From: an uncultured Aquimarina sp.
GTDB taxonomy: Bacteria > Bacteroidota > Bacteroidia > Flavobacteriales > Flavobacteriaceae
DNA: 64,000 bases
Direction: 5' to 3'
Assembly (NCBI RefSeq): GCF_947492965.1
Contig: NZ_CANLOZ010000002.1
Span: 124,001 to 188,000 of the forward strand
In this document: one piece after another, positions 34,802 through 43,773 of the stretch
How the letters are laid out: each line of letters starts with the position of its first letter
How positions within the stretch are numbered: position 1 is the stretch's first letter
Program-made: the position numbers and the translations under genes
The notes under the pieces: model-generated
What the model was told of the DNA's origin: nothing
Databases searched by the model: none
What the model saw: only the letters and a program-made list of their open reading frames with translations

Positions 34802-35416
34802 ATGCCAGACATTAAAAATGAAGATCTTTTATCACTGCACTATCAGATAGAAAAGGCTGAAGTAGAGCAGCGTAAATTAGAGGATCTTTTAAATGAAAGA
34901 TCTGCTGAACTAAAAAGAAATCGAGCATCTAAGTTTATGTTTAAAGTATTGTGTTCGGTCTTATTGATCTCTACAATAGCATTAATTATTTATGTAGTAT
35001 TTTGGGTGAGCGATGAAACTCCTATCGTAAAAGTTAATAATAAAGAATTCTCTTCTTTTCAATCTGAAATTAATAAACTTAAGAATGAATTAAACGAATT
35101 AAAAAGTGAACAAACCCAGACTAATGAATTAAAAGATTTGTACTTGTACAGAGATTTGATAAAAAAAGACACAGTATATTCTGTTCAAATTCAAACTTTT
35201 ACAGATAATAAGATTACATCTATTTCGGAAAAATATACGAACACTCTGATTTATACAGATGGATCGTTCTATAAATTTAGCTTAGGAATTTTTGAGACAT
35301 TGAAAGAAGCTCAAGAATTCAGGAAAATTCTTCTTAGATCTAGTGTAATAGACAAAAATATCTTCGTTATTTCCTATGCTGATGGAAAACGCATACGAAT
35401 AGAGGATCCTTTTTAG
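34802..35416 (+). CDS. Coiled-coil membrane protein with SPOR-like C-terminus, second of the pair
   Basis: This 204-residue protein repeats the N-terminus of its neighbour: NEDLLSLHYQIEKAEVEQRKLEDLL, then a span at about 46-69 (FKVLCSVLLISTIALIIYVVF) and a coiled segment (EINKLKNELNELKSEQ). The C-terminal part (about 125-204) resembles a SPOR domain: VYSVQIQTF, then FYKFSLGIFETLKEAQEFRKIL and FVISYADGKRI. SPOR domains bind denuded peptidoglycan, so periplasmic cell-wall binding is plausible but unproven. It lies 50 bases after its paralogue on the same strand. Confidence 0.65.
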   Translation: MPDIKNEDLLSLHYQIEKAEVEQRKLEDLLNERSAELKRNRASKFMFKVLCSVLLISTIALIIYVVFWVSDETPIVKVNNKEFSSFQSEINKLKNELNELKSEQTQTNELKDLYLYRDLIKKDTVYSVQIQTFTDNKITSISEKYTNTLIYTDGSFYKFSLGIFETLKEAQEFRKILLRSSVIDKNIFVISYADGKRIRIEDPF

Positions 35417-35435
35417 TGTACTTGTAATCTGTTCG

Positions 35436-37850
35436 TTATCTTAGCTTAGGGAAATTAGCAGGATTTACTTCATTCATTATATCATATACTTTTTCAAAGA
35501 TATCTTCAGAAGAAGGTTTACTGAAATAATCACCATCAGTTCCAAAAGCTGGTCTGTGTGGTTGAGCACTTAATGTTTGTGGTTCACTATCTAAATATTG
35601 ATAGATGTTTTGCTCATCGATTAATTTATGTAAAATATAACCAGTAGCACCTCCAGGAACATCTTCATCAATAACTAAAATTCTATTTGTTTTCGCGATA
35701 CTTTTAACGATATCATGATTTAAATCAAAAGGAATCAGAGATTGCACATCGATTACTTCTGCATTAATACCTACAGAAAGTAATTCTTTAGCCGCCTGTT
35801 CCACAAGTCGTAAAGTAGAGCCATAGGATACTAAAGTAATATCTGTACCTTCTTTTATCGTTTCGACTACACCTAATGGTGTTCTTATTTCCGATAGGTT
35901 AGAAGGCATTTTTTCTTTAAGACGATATCCATTTAAACATTCTACTACCACTGCAGGTTCATCACTATCTAATAATGTATTATAAAAACCAGCTGCTTTG
36001 GTCATATTTCTTGGAACTAAAATATGAATACCTCTTAATAAATGTATAAGTCCACCCATTTGCGAACCACTATGCCAAATTCCTTCTAATCTATGACCTC
36101 TTGTTCTTACGATTAGTGGAGCTTTTTGTTTAGCAAATGTTCTATATCGTAGGGTTGCTAGATCATCACTTAATCCCTGTATACAGTATAAAATATAATC
36201 TAGGTACTGAATTTCAGCAATTGGTCTAAGTCCTCTCATTGCCATTCCAATTCCCTGACCAATAATGGTTGCTTCTCTAATCCCAGCATCAGAAACTCTA
36301 ATTTCACCGAATTTTTGTTGTAAACCTTCTAAACCTTGGTTTACATCTCCAATTTTACCACTATCTTCTCCAAATATTAAGGATTCAGGAACTCTACTGA
36401 ATATTTGATCAAAATTATCTCTAAGGATAACACGTGCGTCAACTTCTTCAGCATTTTCTGAGTACTCAGGCTTTACTTCTTTTATATTAGTAGCGTTACT
36501 ATCAAAATCGTTGTAGAGATGATCACTGTATTTTGGTTGAATTTCATCAATATAATTATTGACCCAATTTTGCAATGCAGTTTTTTCTGGATAATTCTCT
36601 TTTACGATATAGCGTAGTGCTTTTCTCGTTGCTTCTAATATATCTTTACGGATGGGTTCATCCTTTTCTGCTAATGTTGTAATAAGTGGAGTTATAAAAT
36701 TCTTATTAGCACTTTTGCCTTCAACTGCTTTTAGTACTCCTAACGCTTGTTGCTGTTCTTCCTTTATTTCAGAAAGATATGCGTTCCAAGCAGCAGTTTT
36801 TCCTTTTCTAACTTCTTTCTTACAGGACTTTTCTAATTCAAGCAATTCTTCTGCAGTAGCAATATTATGCTCTATAATCCATTCCTTGAATTTTTTATTA
36901 CAATCGTGCTCACGTTCCCAATTAAGTCGTTCTTCGCTCTTATATCTCTCATGCGAACCAGAAGTAGAATGTCCTTGTGGTTGTGTTAATTCTTTTACAT
37001 GAATAATAACAGGAATATGCTGTTCTCTTGCTAAATCTTCAGCGGTTTCATAGGCTTCTACCAATGCTGGGTAATCCCAACCATTTACAACAATAATCTC
37101 GTATCCTTCATGTTTCTCGTCGCGTCTAAATCCTTCAAGGATCAAGGAGATATTTTCTTTTGTTGTTTGATGTTTTGCATGTACCGAAATACCATATTCA
37201 TCGTCCCAAATGCTAATCACCATAGGAACTTGTAAAACTCCACCAGCATTTACAGTTTCCCAAAAAAGTCCTTCACTAGTACTTGCGTTTCCAATAGTTC
37301 CCCAAGCAACTTCATTTCCATTGATAGAAAAATTGGTGAAGTCTGCAACACTTTTTTCGTTACGATATACTTTAGACGCTTGTGCTAATCCAAGAAGTCT
37401 AGGCATCTGACCAGCAGTAGGAGAGATATCGGAACTTGAATTTTTTTGTTGTGTTAAGTTTTTCCAGGTTCCATCTTCATTAAGACTATGAGTTGCAAAA
37501 TGACCACCCATCTGTCTTCCAGCAGCAAAAGGTTCTTTTTCTATATCTGTGTGTGCATAGAGTCCTGCAAAAAACTCTTCGATGCTATATTGATCAATAG
37601 CCATCATAAAAGTTTGATCTCGATAGTATCCTGATCTGAAATCACCATCGCGAAAAACTCTCGCCATTGCCAATTGAGGTAATTCTTTACCTCCACCAAA
37701 AATTCCGAATTTAGACTTTCCTGTGAGTACTTCTCGTCGTCCTAACAAACTACACTCTCTACTGATTAAAGCTACTTTGTAATCTCTAAGTATTTGATTT
37801 CTATATTCTTCGAAAGAAATATTAGGTGTAATAGTTGTTTCAGGCTGCAT
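35436..37850 (-). CDS. Fused E1 alpha/beta 2-oxoacid dehydrogenase (branched-chain type)
   Basis: This 804-residue thiamine-diphosphate enzyme joins E1 alpha and beta in one chain. The alpha half (about 1-330) has FGGGKELPQLAMARVF, GGHFATHS and the ThDP region GTIGNASTSEG. The beta half (about 470-804) has DNFDQIFSRVPESLIFGEDSG, RVSDAGIREATIIGQGIG, PIAEIQYLDY and PGGATGYI near the end. A helical linker (about 330-460) joins them. It probably oxidatively decarboxylates branched-chain 2-oxoacids with E2 and E3 encoded elsewhere. The fused form is usual in Bacteroidota. The promoter is a clean TTG-N20-TAAATTTG. Confidence 0.9.
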   Translation of the reverse strand: MQPETTITPNISFEEYRNQILRDYKVALISRECSLLGRREVLTGKSKFGIFGGGKELPQLAMARVFRDGDFRSGYYRDQTFMMAIDQYSIEEFFAGLYAHTDIEKEPFAAGRQMGGHFATHSLNEDGTWKNLTQQKNSSSDISPTAGQMPRLLGLAQASKVYRNEKSVADFTNFSINGNEVAWGTIGNASTSEGLFWETVNAGGVLQVPMVISIWDDEYGISVHAKHQTTKENISLILEGFRRDEKHEGYEIIVVNGWDYPALVEAYETAEDLAREQHIPVIIHVKELTQPQGHSTSGSHERYKSEERLNWEREHDCNKKFKEWIIEHNIATAEELLELEKSCKKEVRKGKTAAWNAYLSEIKEEQQQALGVLKAVEGKSANKNFITPLITTLAEKDEPIRKDILEATRKALRYIVKENYPEKTALQNWVNNYIDEIQPKYSDHLYNDFDSNATNIKEVKPEYSENAEEVDARVILRDNFDQIFSRVPESLIFGEDSGKIGDVNQGLEGLQQKFGEIRVSDAGIREATIIGQGIGMAMRGLRPIAEIQYLDYILYCIQGLSDDLATLRYRTFAKQKAPLIVRTRGHRLEGIWHSGSQMGGLIHLLRGIHILVPRNMTKAAGFYNTLLDSDEPAVVVECLNGYRLKEKMPSNLSEIRTPLGVVETIKEGTDITLVSYGSTLRLVEQAAKELLSVGINAEVIDVQSLIPFDLNHDIVKSIAKTNRILVIDEDVPGGATGYILHKLIDEQNIYQYLDSEPQTLSAQPHRPAFGTDGDYFSKPSSEDIFEKVYDIMNEVNPANFPKLR

Positions 37851-37872
37851 GTGAACGATTTTTTACGGTGTG

Positions 37873-37903
37873 CAAATTTAGCCAAAAATAAGACCAATTC
37901 CAA
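37873..37903 (-). promoter_or_regulatory. Primary-sigma promoter of the E1 dehydrogenase gene
   Basis: On the minus strand, TTG (37903-37901), 20 bases, then TAAATTTG (37880-37873) match the Bacteroidota -33/-7 consensus at the ideal spacing. The -7 element ends 22 bases before the ATG. Confidence 0.6.
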
Positions 37904-38174
37904 GATTTGAAGTCTTAAATTTATTAAGGATAATTCAGCTAATTAACCTTTTTGTTATTGAATTCTTTTTTTGGGTTGTTTTTTTAAGATTGAATTAACA
38001 AATATTCAAAATTTTCACATTTAAAAGTTTTATTCTTATTTATAGGGTTTATAAGTATTTTCTTTCATTAATCAGAAAAAAAAGTATAACTTAGAATCGA
38101 AATGCAATAGACAACTTCACAATATGACATATAGTAATACTTTGTTATTGTGAATTTCATAAACATTATTTTTT
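37904..38174. other. Intergenic region before the polytopic membrane gene
   Basis: The rest of a 324-base gap between the divergent E1 and membrane-protein genes. It is AT-rich with several T-runs. I see no ORF, RNA gene or strong hairpin; TACTTTG near 38138-38144 is a weak promoter hint. Confidence 0.3.
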
Positions 38175-38882
38175 TTGAAGAAAAACAACCCAACCGATAT
38201 ATTATTCTATATTTCATTTGCTATTGTTGCAGTAATAGCGGGTTTTTTCGATAAGAAATATTTAGTTTTTGCGTTACCTATAATGATAATTTCTATTGGA
38301 ATCGGTTACGTTAAAAATGTTGAAAAGGTTAATATCTGGTATATAATTAGTTTATTATCAATGATTGTTTGTGATATTTTGATTTATTCTGATTTCGTGG
38401 GTAATTTTTCAATTATATGTTTACTCACTGCATGCTATTTTCTCATGTGTTCTCTAGCTTTAAGGAAATATGTAGCTTTTAGAGCTATTACTAAGAATAC
38501 TTTTTGGTCAATACCACTTATTGTGAGTGCTGCGCTTATCGTTTATTTGATCGTATCTATATTTAATTTACTGGTTGATATGGTTAAGGACGCTATTTTG
38601 GAAGTAGTTATATGTTTGTTTTTTTCTACAACGCATATATTAATTTCTTACATGATTTATAAACGGGATACCTATAAAGAGGCTTTTAAATTAATAGTGG
38701 TTTCTTGTTTGTGTATTTTTATAGTATCACTACTTCCCATAAACGAAATGTTTTATTCTAATAACATTTTTACTGTTTTCGTTAACATTGCTCATGTGTT
38801 GAGCTTATATTTATTCATGCAATTTTTGATAAAAACGCATCCCGAAAAGGATGTTACAGAAAAGACTAAGAAGTATTTGTAA
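38175..38882 (+). CDS. Polytopic membrane protein, YhhN/lysoplasmalogenase-like
   Basis: This 235-residue protein has about eight hydrophobic segments (for example LFYISFAIVAVIAGFF, YLVFALPIMIISIGIGYV, ISLLSMIVCDILIYSDF) and little else. The spacing of helices, with a mid-protein LLSMIVCDILIY, is reminiscent of the YhhN/TMEM86 lysoplasmalogenase family, but similarity is weak. Translation starts at TTG 38175, because the frame is closed by TAA at 38160. It is convergent with the M1-like gene (29-base gap). Function unknown. Confidence 0.6.
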   Translation: MKKNNPTDILFYISFAIVAVIAGFFDKKYLVFALPIMIISIGIGYVKNVEKVNIWYIISLLSMIVCDILIYSDFVGNFSIICLLTACYFLMCSLALRKYVAFRAITKNTFWSIPLIVSAALIVYLIVSIFNLLVDMVKDAILEVVICLFFSTTHILISYMIYKRDTYKEAFKLIVVSCLCIFIVSLLPINEMFYSNNIFTVFVNIAHVLSLYLFMQFLIKTHPEKDVTEKTKKYL

Positions 38883-38911
38883 TTTCTTGATCTATACTCT
38901 GATAATTGGGT

Positions 38912-41737
38912 TTAGTACCATTCTCTTGTAAAGAGTCCAATTAATGTTTGTGGACTGAGTGTAATTATAAAACGGATTTTTTCATCATAGTTTGGTTGAT
39001 TAATTTCAAAACCATTATTAGAAACAACAGGGAAGAAGAGTTCAAAATAATCTGCTACTAAGCTTACTCGCACTCCCGCATCGTAGACAAATTTAGGTGA
39101 TACACCTCGATTTTTTACAAAACCTACATCTCCATAAGCATAAATCCAATTCCAAATATTGGTATTCGCATTTAGCGTAGTGATCCATTGATTTGCAAAA
39201 GGATAATCTAATTGAGATTTGAAACCACCTTCAGCTATGATTATTTGTTGACTTACCAAGCCTGTTTCTTCACTACGTCCTAAATAGCTAAAATCAAAAA
39301 GATAATCGGTAGGTCGATCTAGTGCAAAACTGAAGAAATCACCATCTCTTTCGGTATCATTAAATATAAAAGCACCAGCAAATAACCTAAGATTTAATTG
39401 TCTATTGTTTAGAAAAACCTTTCTATAGTTTATGGTTGTTGATATTTTACTAAAGTTTTTGGCTAGCTGATAATCAATTATGTAAGAATTGAAATCTAAA
39501 AGATTAAAATCAGAATATCTGTATCTTACATTAAAAACACTGTAGTCTGGTGTTTCTACTGGATTGTTTTCGGCTCGATCTCTAAATACGTTTACGCTTC
39601 TAATGGATAATCTTTGTGTTTCATTTGATCTTAAATCCTCAGGTCTCCAAAGGAAATTTACGGAAGGAGAAAAACGTCTAAATAATAAATCTGGAGCATA
39701 ACTAAACGTACTTCCACTAAAAGCGTAGCGAATCTGGTATAACCCGTAATCTGCTATTTGATCTCTATATTGAAAAAATGCCGAACCAATTAATTTCTTC
39801 GAAAGAAAACCGTAACTAGGAGTAATCCTATAATCAAAATCTCTTCTAATAAAAGTTTTATTATAAAATTTGGATCCGATAGTAAGTCCGTCGTAAACAT
39901 TAAACTCAAATTCTGGAATATAAAAAATCTGGCTTCGAGTGGGATCTTCTACATCTTGTAAAAACCTTAATTGAATAGGTTTATTAAAAAGACCTTTTAT
40001 ATTTCTATGATTATTTCTTCTGTTTACTTCAGGAATGTTTTGATCATAATCCAAAACCAATTTATCAATATCTTCATTAGCTATTTTTACCTTTTTCTTT
40101 CCAACGATATTAGTAACCCAAGTTTTAGAAACTAATTGACCATCTCTTAAACCTGCTATGGAGACAGGCATTGCATTGTTTCTTTTGTTTTTTATAGTAA
40201 TCTCAAGTGAGTCCTTCCTTTTTTTGACGGACTTAATCTTAAAATCTAATTTTTCATTAGTAGGAATAAAATCTTCAAAAAACCAATCGATATTTTTAGG
40301 AGTCAGGCTATTTAATAGTTTTTCAAATTCTTTAGAAGAGGTAAGCTTTAAAGTATTATTCGTATAGAATTGTCTAACAGCGTCTTCCAGGATATTGTCG
40401 TCTTCTAAATAGTCTTCCAAATATTTAAAACCGACTCCAGCCTTATAAGCATTTGCAATATTACTATTAAATTTCACTAATTTATCTTGTGGTTCTGTGA
40501 GTGGTTGATCTAGGAATAACCTAGCCATATTTTTATATCCTAGAAAATATTGATCATTAAAATCCAAGTCTGCTGCATGAAACCATCGTATTCCTATAAT
40601 TTTACTTAAACTACCTATGATTTTCATATCAGGATAATACTGATCGGTATATGCCATCATTATATATATATGAATGGCATCTTTTATCCAGGCGTCGTAT
40701 CTAGGGTTTACAAGTAAGGTTTTTTCTAGATATGCTTCGGTGATCGATTTTAATTGCTTGATTTCATATTGAAAACCATCAGGAAATGGTCTAAGAATAT
40801 CAGGAAGTTGATTTAGACCATAAACTGGATTATTCTTATAGTCGTTTTCGGAAACTAATATTTTATCAAATGGATAGGGGCCAAGACGGTCTTCTAAAAA
40901 CTTTATGATTCTTTTAGAAGCTACACTCTTCATATCTGGCATTAAATCATTATCGTCGATGTTGCTAATGAGTTTTACACCATTCATTTTAAAATCATAA
41001 AATGAATTTGTTTGCTCTAAGTAGAGGTTTACTTCGTTTCTATTTTTTCCGGTTAGTTGTATAGTTTTATTTTCTTCGTTATCAGAAATAAGTTCATTTT
41101 GATCTAATTCACTGGTAAGGCTATAGTTGCTAGGAAAGGTGAAATTAATCTGAAAGTCGGCTATTGGAGCATATAGATCGTCCAGGTTTTTATGACTATA
41201 TACTTGCCAATCTTCGTTATGTACTGCAGGAACTATATACCAGTACTTTAAACTAAAATCTCCATTTTTATGGTATCCATATCTAGTAAATTTTTCACTA
41301 GGTAATTTTACTTTATATTCAAGGTTAAATACAAAGCTTTCTCCAGGAAGGAGTTCATTATCAATAGTAAGCCTGATGATATCTGGTAGCTTATTATAAC
41401 GCTCAAAAGTAAGACTATTTCCAGATACATCTGTAATAGCTGCTATAGCGGTAGCGCCACGTTCGTAGTCTTTTGCAAAATAAAATCGTTTAAGGAAATC
41501 TTCGGAAAAACGCTCACCAAGTGGTGTAGTCTTGCTTTCAAAACTGTTTGCCCAGTCATGTAACAAGATTTCCTTTAAAGATTTGTTAGATGTGTTTTTA
41601 TAAGTAATCTGCTGATTAATAGTTATAACTTTACTTTCCGCATCTAGGGCAGCATCGATGCGGATATCATGCTGTGCTGTTGCAACTTGCAGTATAAAAA
41701 AGCTTATTATTATATGATATATCCTAGAAAGATTCAA
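38912..41737 (-). CDS. M1-peptidase-like protein lacking HExxH, fused to an outer-membrane beta-barrel
   Basis: This 941-residue protein has a signal peptide (ISFFILQVATAQ), an M1 aminopeptidase-like region (about 25-560) and a C-terminal beta-barrel (about 590-941) ending in LFTREWY. M1 features include an N-terminal beta domain and YGLNQLPDILRPFP where the exopeptidase loop would be. At the zinc-site position (about 328-360) the text is KQLKSITEAYLEK ... RYDAWIKDAIHIY, aligned with HExxH ... DAWLDEGF; no HExxH occurs anywhere. It is therefore probably a non-catalytic binding domain on an outer-membrane protein. It starts at TTG and overlaps the nuclease gene by 4 bases. Confidence 0.75.
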   Translation of the reverse strand: MNLSRIYHIIISFFILQVATAQHDIRIDAALDAESKVITINQQITYKNTSNKSLKEILLHDWANSFESKTTPLGERFSEDFLKRFYFAKDYERGATAIAAITDVSGNSLTFERYNKLPDIIRLTIDNELLPGESFVFNLEYKVKLPSEKFTRYGYHKNGDFSLKYWYIVPAVHNEDWQVYSHKNLDDLYAPIADFQINFTFPSNYSLTSELDQNELISDNEENKTIQLTGKNRNEVNLYLEQTNSFYDFKMNGVKLISNIDDNDLMPDMKSVASKRIIKFLEDRLGPYPFDKILVSENDYKNNPVYGLNQLPDILRPFPDGFQYEIKQLKSITEAYLEKTLLVNPRYDAWIKDAIHIYIMMAYTDQYYPDMKIIGSLSKIIGIRWFHAADLDFNDQYFLGYKNMARLFLDQPLTEPQDKLVKFNSNIANAYKAGVGFKYLEDYLEDDNILEDAVRQFYTNNTLKLTSSKEFEKLLNSLTPKNIDWFFEDFIPTNEKLDFKIKSVKKRKDSLEITIKNKRNNAMPVSIAGLRDGQLVSKTWVTNIVGKKKVKIANEDIDKLVLDYDQNIPEVNRRNNHRNIKGLFNKPIQLRFLQDVEDPTRSQIFYIPEFEFNVYDGLTIGSKFYNKTFIRRDFDYRITPSYGFLSKKLIGSAFFQYRDQIADYGLYQIRYAFSGSTFSYAPDLLFRRFSPSVNFLWRPEDLRSNETQRLSIRSVNVFRDRAENNPVETPDYSVFNVRYRYSDFNLLDFNSYIIDYQLAKNFSKISTTINYRKVFLNNRQLNLRLFAGAFIFNDTERDGDFFSFALDRPTDYLFDFSYLGRSEETGLVSQQIIIAEGGFKSQLDYPFANQWITTLNANTNIWNWIYAYGDVGFVKNRGVSPKFVYDAGVRVSLVADYFELFFPVVSNNGFEINQPNYDEKIRFIITLSPQTLIGLFTREWY

Positions 41738-42984
41738 TTTTTCTTTACAAATTTAATCGTATTACTGCGAACGTTTACTGGAATAAGATAATACATACCG
41801 TTACTTAAATCTTCTACAGAAATTGTAGTAGTGCCAGTTCCATTCGCTGAAAATGTTTTCAATTTTTGCCCTAAAGTATTATATATTTCAAAATTTATTG
41901 ATTCCGAATTGTTACTTATTTGTAAAGATAGTATGTCCTCAATTATAGTACCACTATTTAATTGAATTACATTAGAAACCTCTTCAAAATCAGGTGTAGT
42001 AAGAAGTTGTTGATTTGTTTGTAATTCCATAACTACAGGTAAATGATCACTCATATCATATAAGGCTTCTCTTAAATTACTATCATAAACACCAGCGCAG
42101 TCTACATCATCAATTCTCTGATTGTAGCAATTTCCATTATTACCAAAAGAAAAATATGAGTTTGGAACATATCCTAATTCATCATTATCTATCATGTTTT
42201 CAGAAACTAAGATAAAGTCGAAACGGTCATCTAGGCCACCACCGCTTCCGAACTCTCCGAATTCATCACTACTGATTCTCGTACTTTGGGTATGAATACT
42301 GGTAAAATTACTGTTACTGCTCCAATCACCAGGTGCGTTTATGGGATCAACTAAAGTAATTTTATTATTAGCATCTAATAATTCTTCATACGCAGGTTCA
42401 TCGGAAGAATACAAGTTTAGATCTCCAGCAAAAATGACATACGCGTTTTGATCTAAATTACTATAGTTGTCTATAAATTCTTCTACCATATCCAGGCGTT
42501 TTACTTCATTTTCAACACCTCTACTAGCTTTTAAATGACAAACGAATACTTCAATAGTAATTGGATTGTTTACCTGATCATCAGAAATAAGTTCTAATGT
42601 ATACCAGTTGATGTCTCTTATAGTAGTAGTGATTCTTTGACTTTGTAGTAATTCAAACTTTTGATTGTTGTAATATAATAATTGATGTAATTCTACATCA
42701 GAATTAGAAAAATTACTTAAAAATGGAGCACTGGAATAATTGTTAGTATCATCATTTAAGGAATTGTCTAATATTTCTTTTCCACCTTCTTCAGTTTCTA
42801 GTTCGCAAATCATGAATATATCAGGTTCATAACTATCGATAATAGTTTCCAGAATTTCTTCGCGATTTGTTGGTGGGGCGGCAGGGTAATTAAGGACATT
42901 ATAAAACATAGTTTTAATCGTCTCTTGTCCTAGCGATAATTGGATGAAAAAAAATGTAAAAAGGGGTATGATTATTTTTTTCAT
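41734..42984 (-). CDS. Secreted endonuclease/exonuclease/phosphatase-family protein with T9SS tail
   Basis: This 416-residue protein has a signal peptide (PLFTFFFIQLSLGQE), an EEP-fold catalytic domain and a C-terminal T9SS-type tail (NSESINFEIYNTLGQKLKTF to GMYYLIPVNVRSNTIKFVKKN). EEP motifs are present in order: MFYNVLNY (Asn), ICELE (Glu), CHLKAS (His), FAGDLNLYSS (Asp-x-Asn), DDRFDFIL and the terminal MSDHLPV. It could be a nuclease scavenging extracellular DNA or a phosphodiesterase; sequence cannot decide. It is translationally coupled (TTGA) to the M1-like barrel gene. Confidence 0.85.
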   Translation of the reverse strand: MKKIIIPLFTFFFIQLSLGQETIKTMFYNVLNYPAAPPTNREEILETIIDSYEPDIFMICELETEEGGKEILDNSLNDDTNNYSSAPFLSNFSNSDVELHQLLYYNNQKFELLQSQRITTTIRDINWYTLELISDDQVNNPITIEVFVCHLKASRGVENEVKRLDMVEEFIDNYSNLDQNAYVIFAGDLNLYSSDEPAYEELLDANNKITLVDPINAPGDWSSNSNFTSIHTQSTRISSDEFGEFGSGGGLDDRFDFILVSENMIDNDELGYVPNSYFSFGNNGNCYNQRIDDVDCAGVYDSNLREALYDMSDHLPVVMELQTNQQLLTTPDFEEVSNVIQLNSGTIIEDILSLQISNNSESINFEIYNTLGQKLKTFSANGTGTTTISVEDLSNGMYYLIPVNVRSNTIKFVKKN

Positions 42985-43017
42985 TTTGAGTTTGTTGAGT
43001 TTGTGTGAAAAGTTTTT

Positions 43018-43707
43018 TTAGAAGTTCGGACTTAAATTATATTGCGCATAGAACTTATCTAAAATATCTAATACTTCATCTGGAGTATCTACAACATGAA
43101 TTAAGTCTAGATCTCCAGGACTAATATTTCCGAATTTATCCAATAGCGTAGCTTTTATCCAATCCATTAATCCTCCCCAAAACTCAGAACCTACTAATAT
43201 GATCGGGAAAACTGCTATTTTTTTAGTCTGAATTAGCGTGATCGCTTCGAAAAGTTCATCTAATGTTCCGAATCCACCTGGCATTACTACAAAACCTTGT
43301 GAATATTTTACAAACATTACTTTACGAACAAAGAAGTAATCAAAGTCTAAACTTTTATCACTATCGATATATGGATTGTCATGTTGCTCGAATGGCAAAT
43401 CAATATTTAGTCCTACAGAGGTTCCACCTCCTAAATGAGCACCTTTATTACCTGCTTCCATGATTCCAGGTCCACCACCTGTAATAACTCCATAACCATG
43501 TTCAACTATTTTCTGAGCTACATCTACAGCCAATTGGTAATATTTATTATCAGTCTTAGTTCTTGCGGATCCAAAAATGGATACACAAGGACCAATTTTA
43601 CTCATTTTTTCAAAACCATTTACAAATTCTCCCATGATCTTAAAAATCGCCCATGAGTCATTTGTTTTTATTTCATTCCATCCTTTATGACGTTGTTCTT
43701 TTCTCAT
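43018..43707 (-). CDS. LOG-family (TIGR00730) Rossmann-fold protein
   Basis: This 229-residue protein has the lysine-decarboxylase-like/LOG signature pair GGGPGIMEAGNKGAHLGGG and MPGGFGTLDELFEA. Characterised LOG proteins are nucleoside 5'-monophosphate phosphoribohydrolases that free cytokinin-type bases; the old lysine decarboxylase label is wrong. Bacterial members likely act in nucleotide metabolism. It lies 66 bases downstream of uvrA and 33 bases upstream of the EEP gene on the same strand, so one long transcript is possible. Confidence 0.9.
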   Translation of the reverse strand: MRKEQRHKGWNEIKTNDSWAIFKIMGEFVNGFEKMSKIGPCVSIFGSARTKTDNKYYQLAVDVAQKIVEHGYGVITGGGPGIMEAGNKGAHLGGGTSVGLNIDLPFEQHDNPYIDSDKSLDFDYFFVRKVMFVKYSQGFVVMPGGFGTLDELFEAITLIQTKKIAVFPIILVGSEFWGGLMDWIKATLLDKFGNISPGDLDLIHVVDTPDEVLDILDKFYAQYNLSPNF

Positions 43708-43773
43708 ATTTTGTAATTTATAGGAAATGCTTTTCGCAAATATCCTTATGATTGGTTGTTGTTTTATTTGTTA

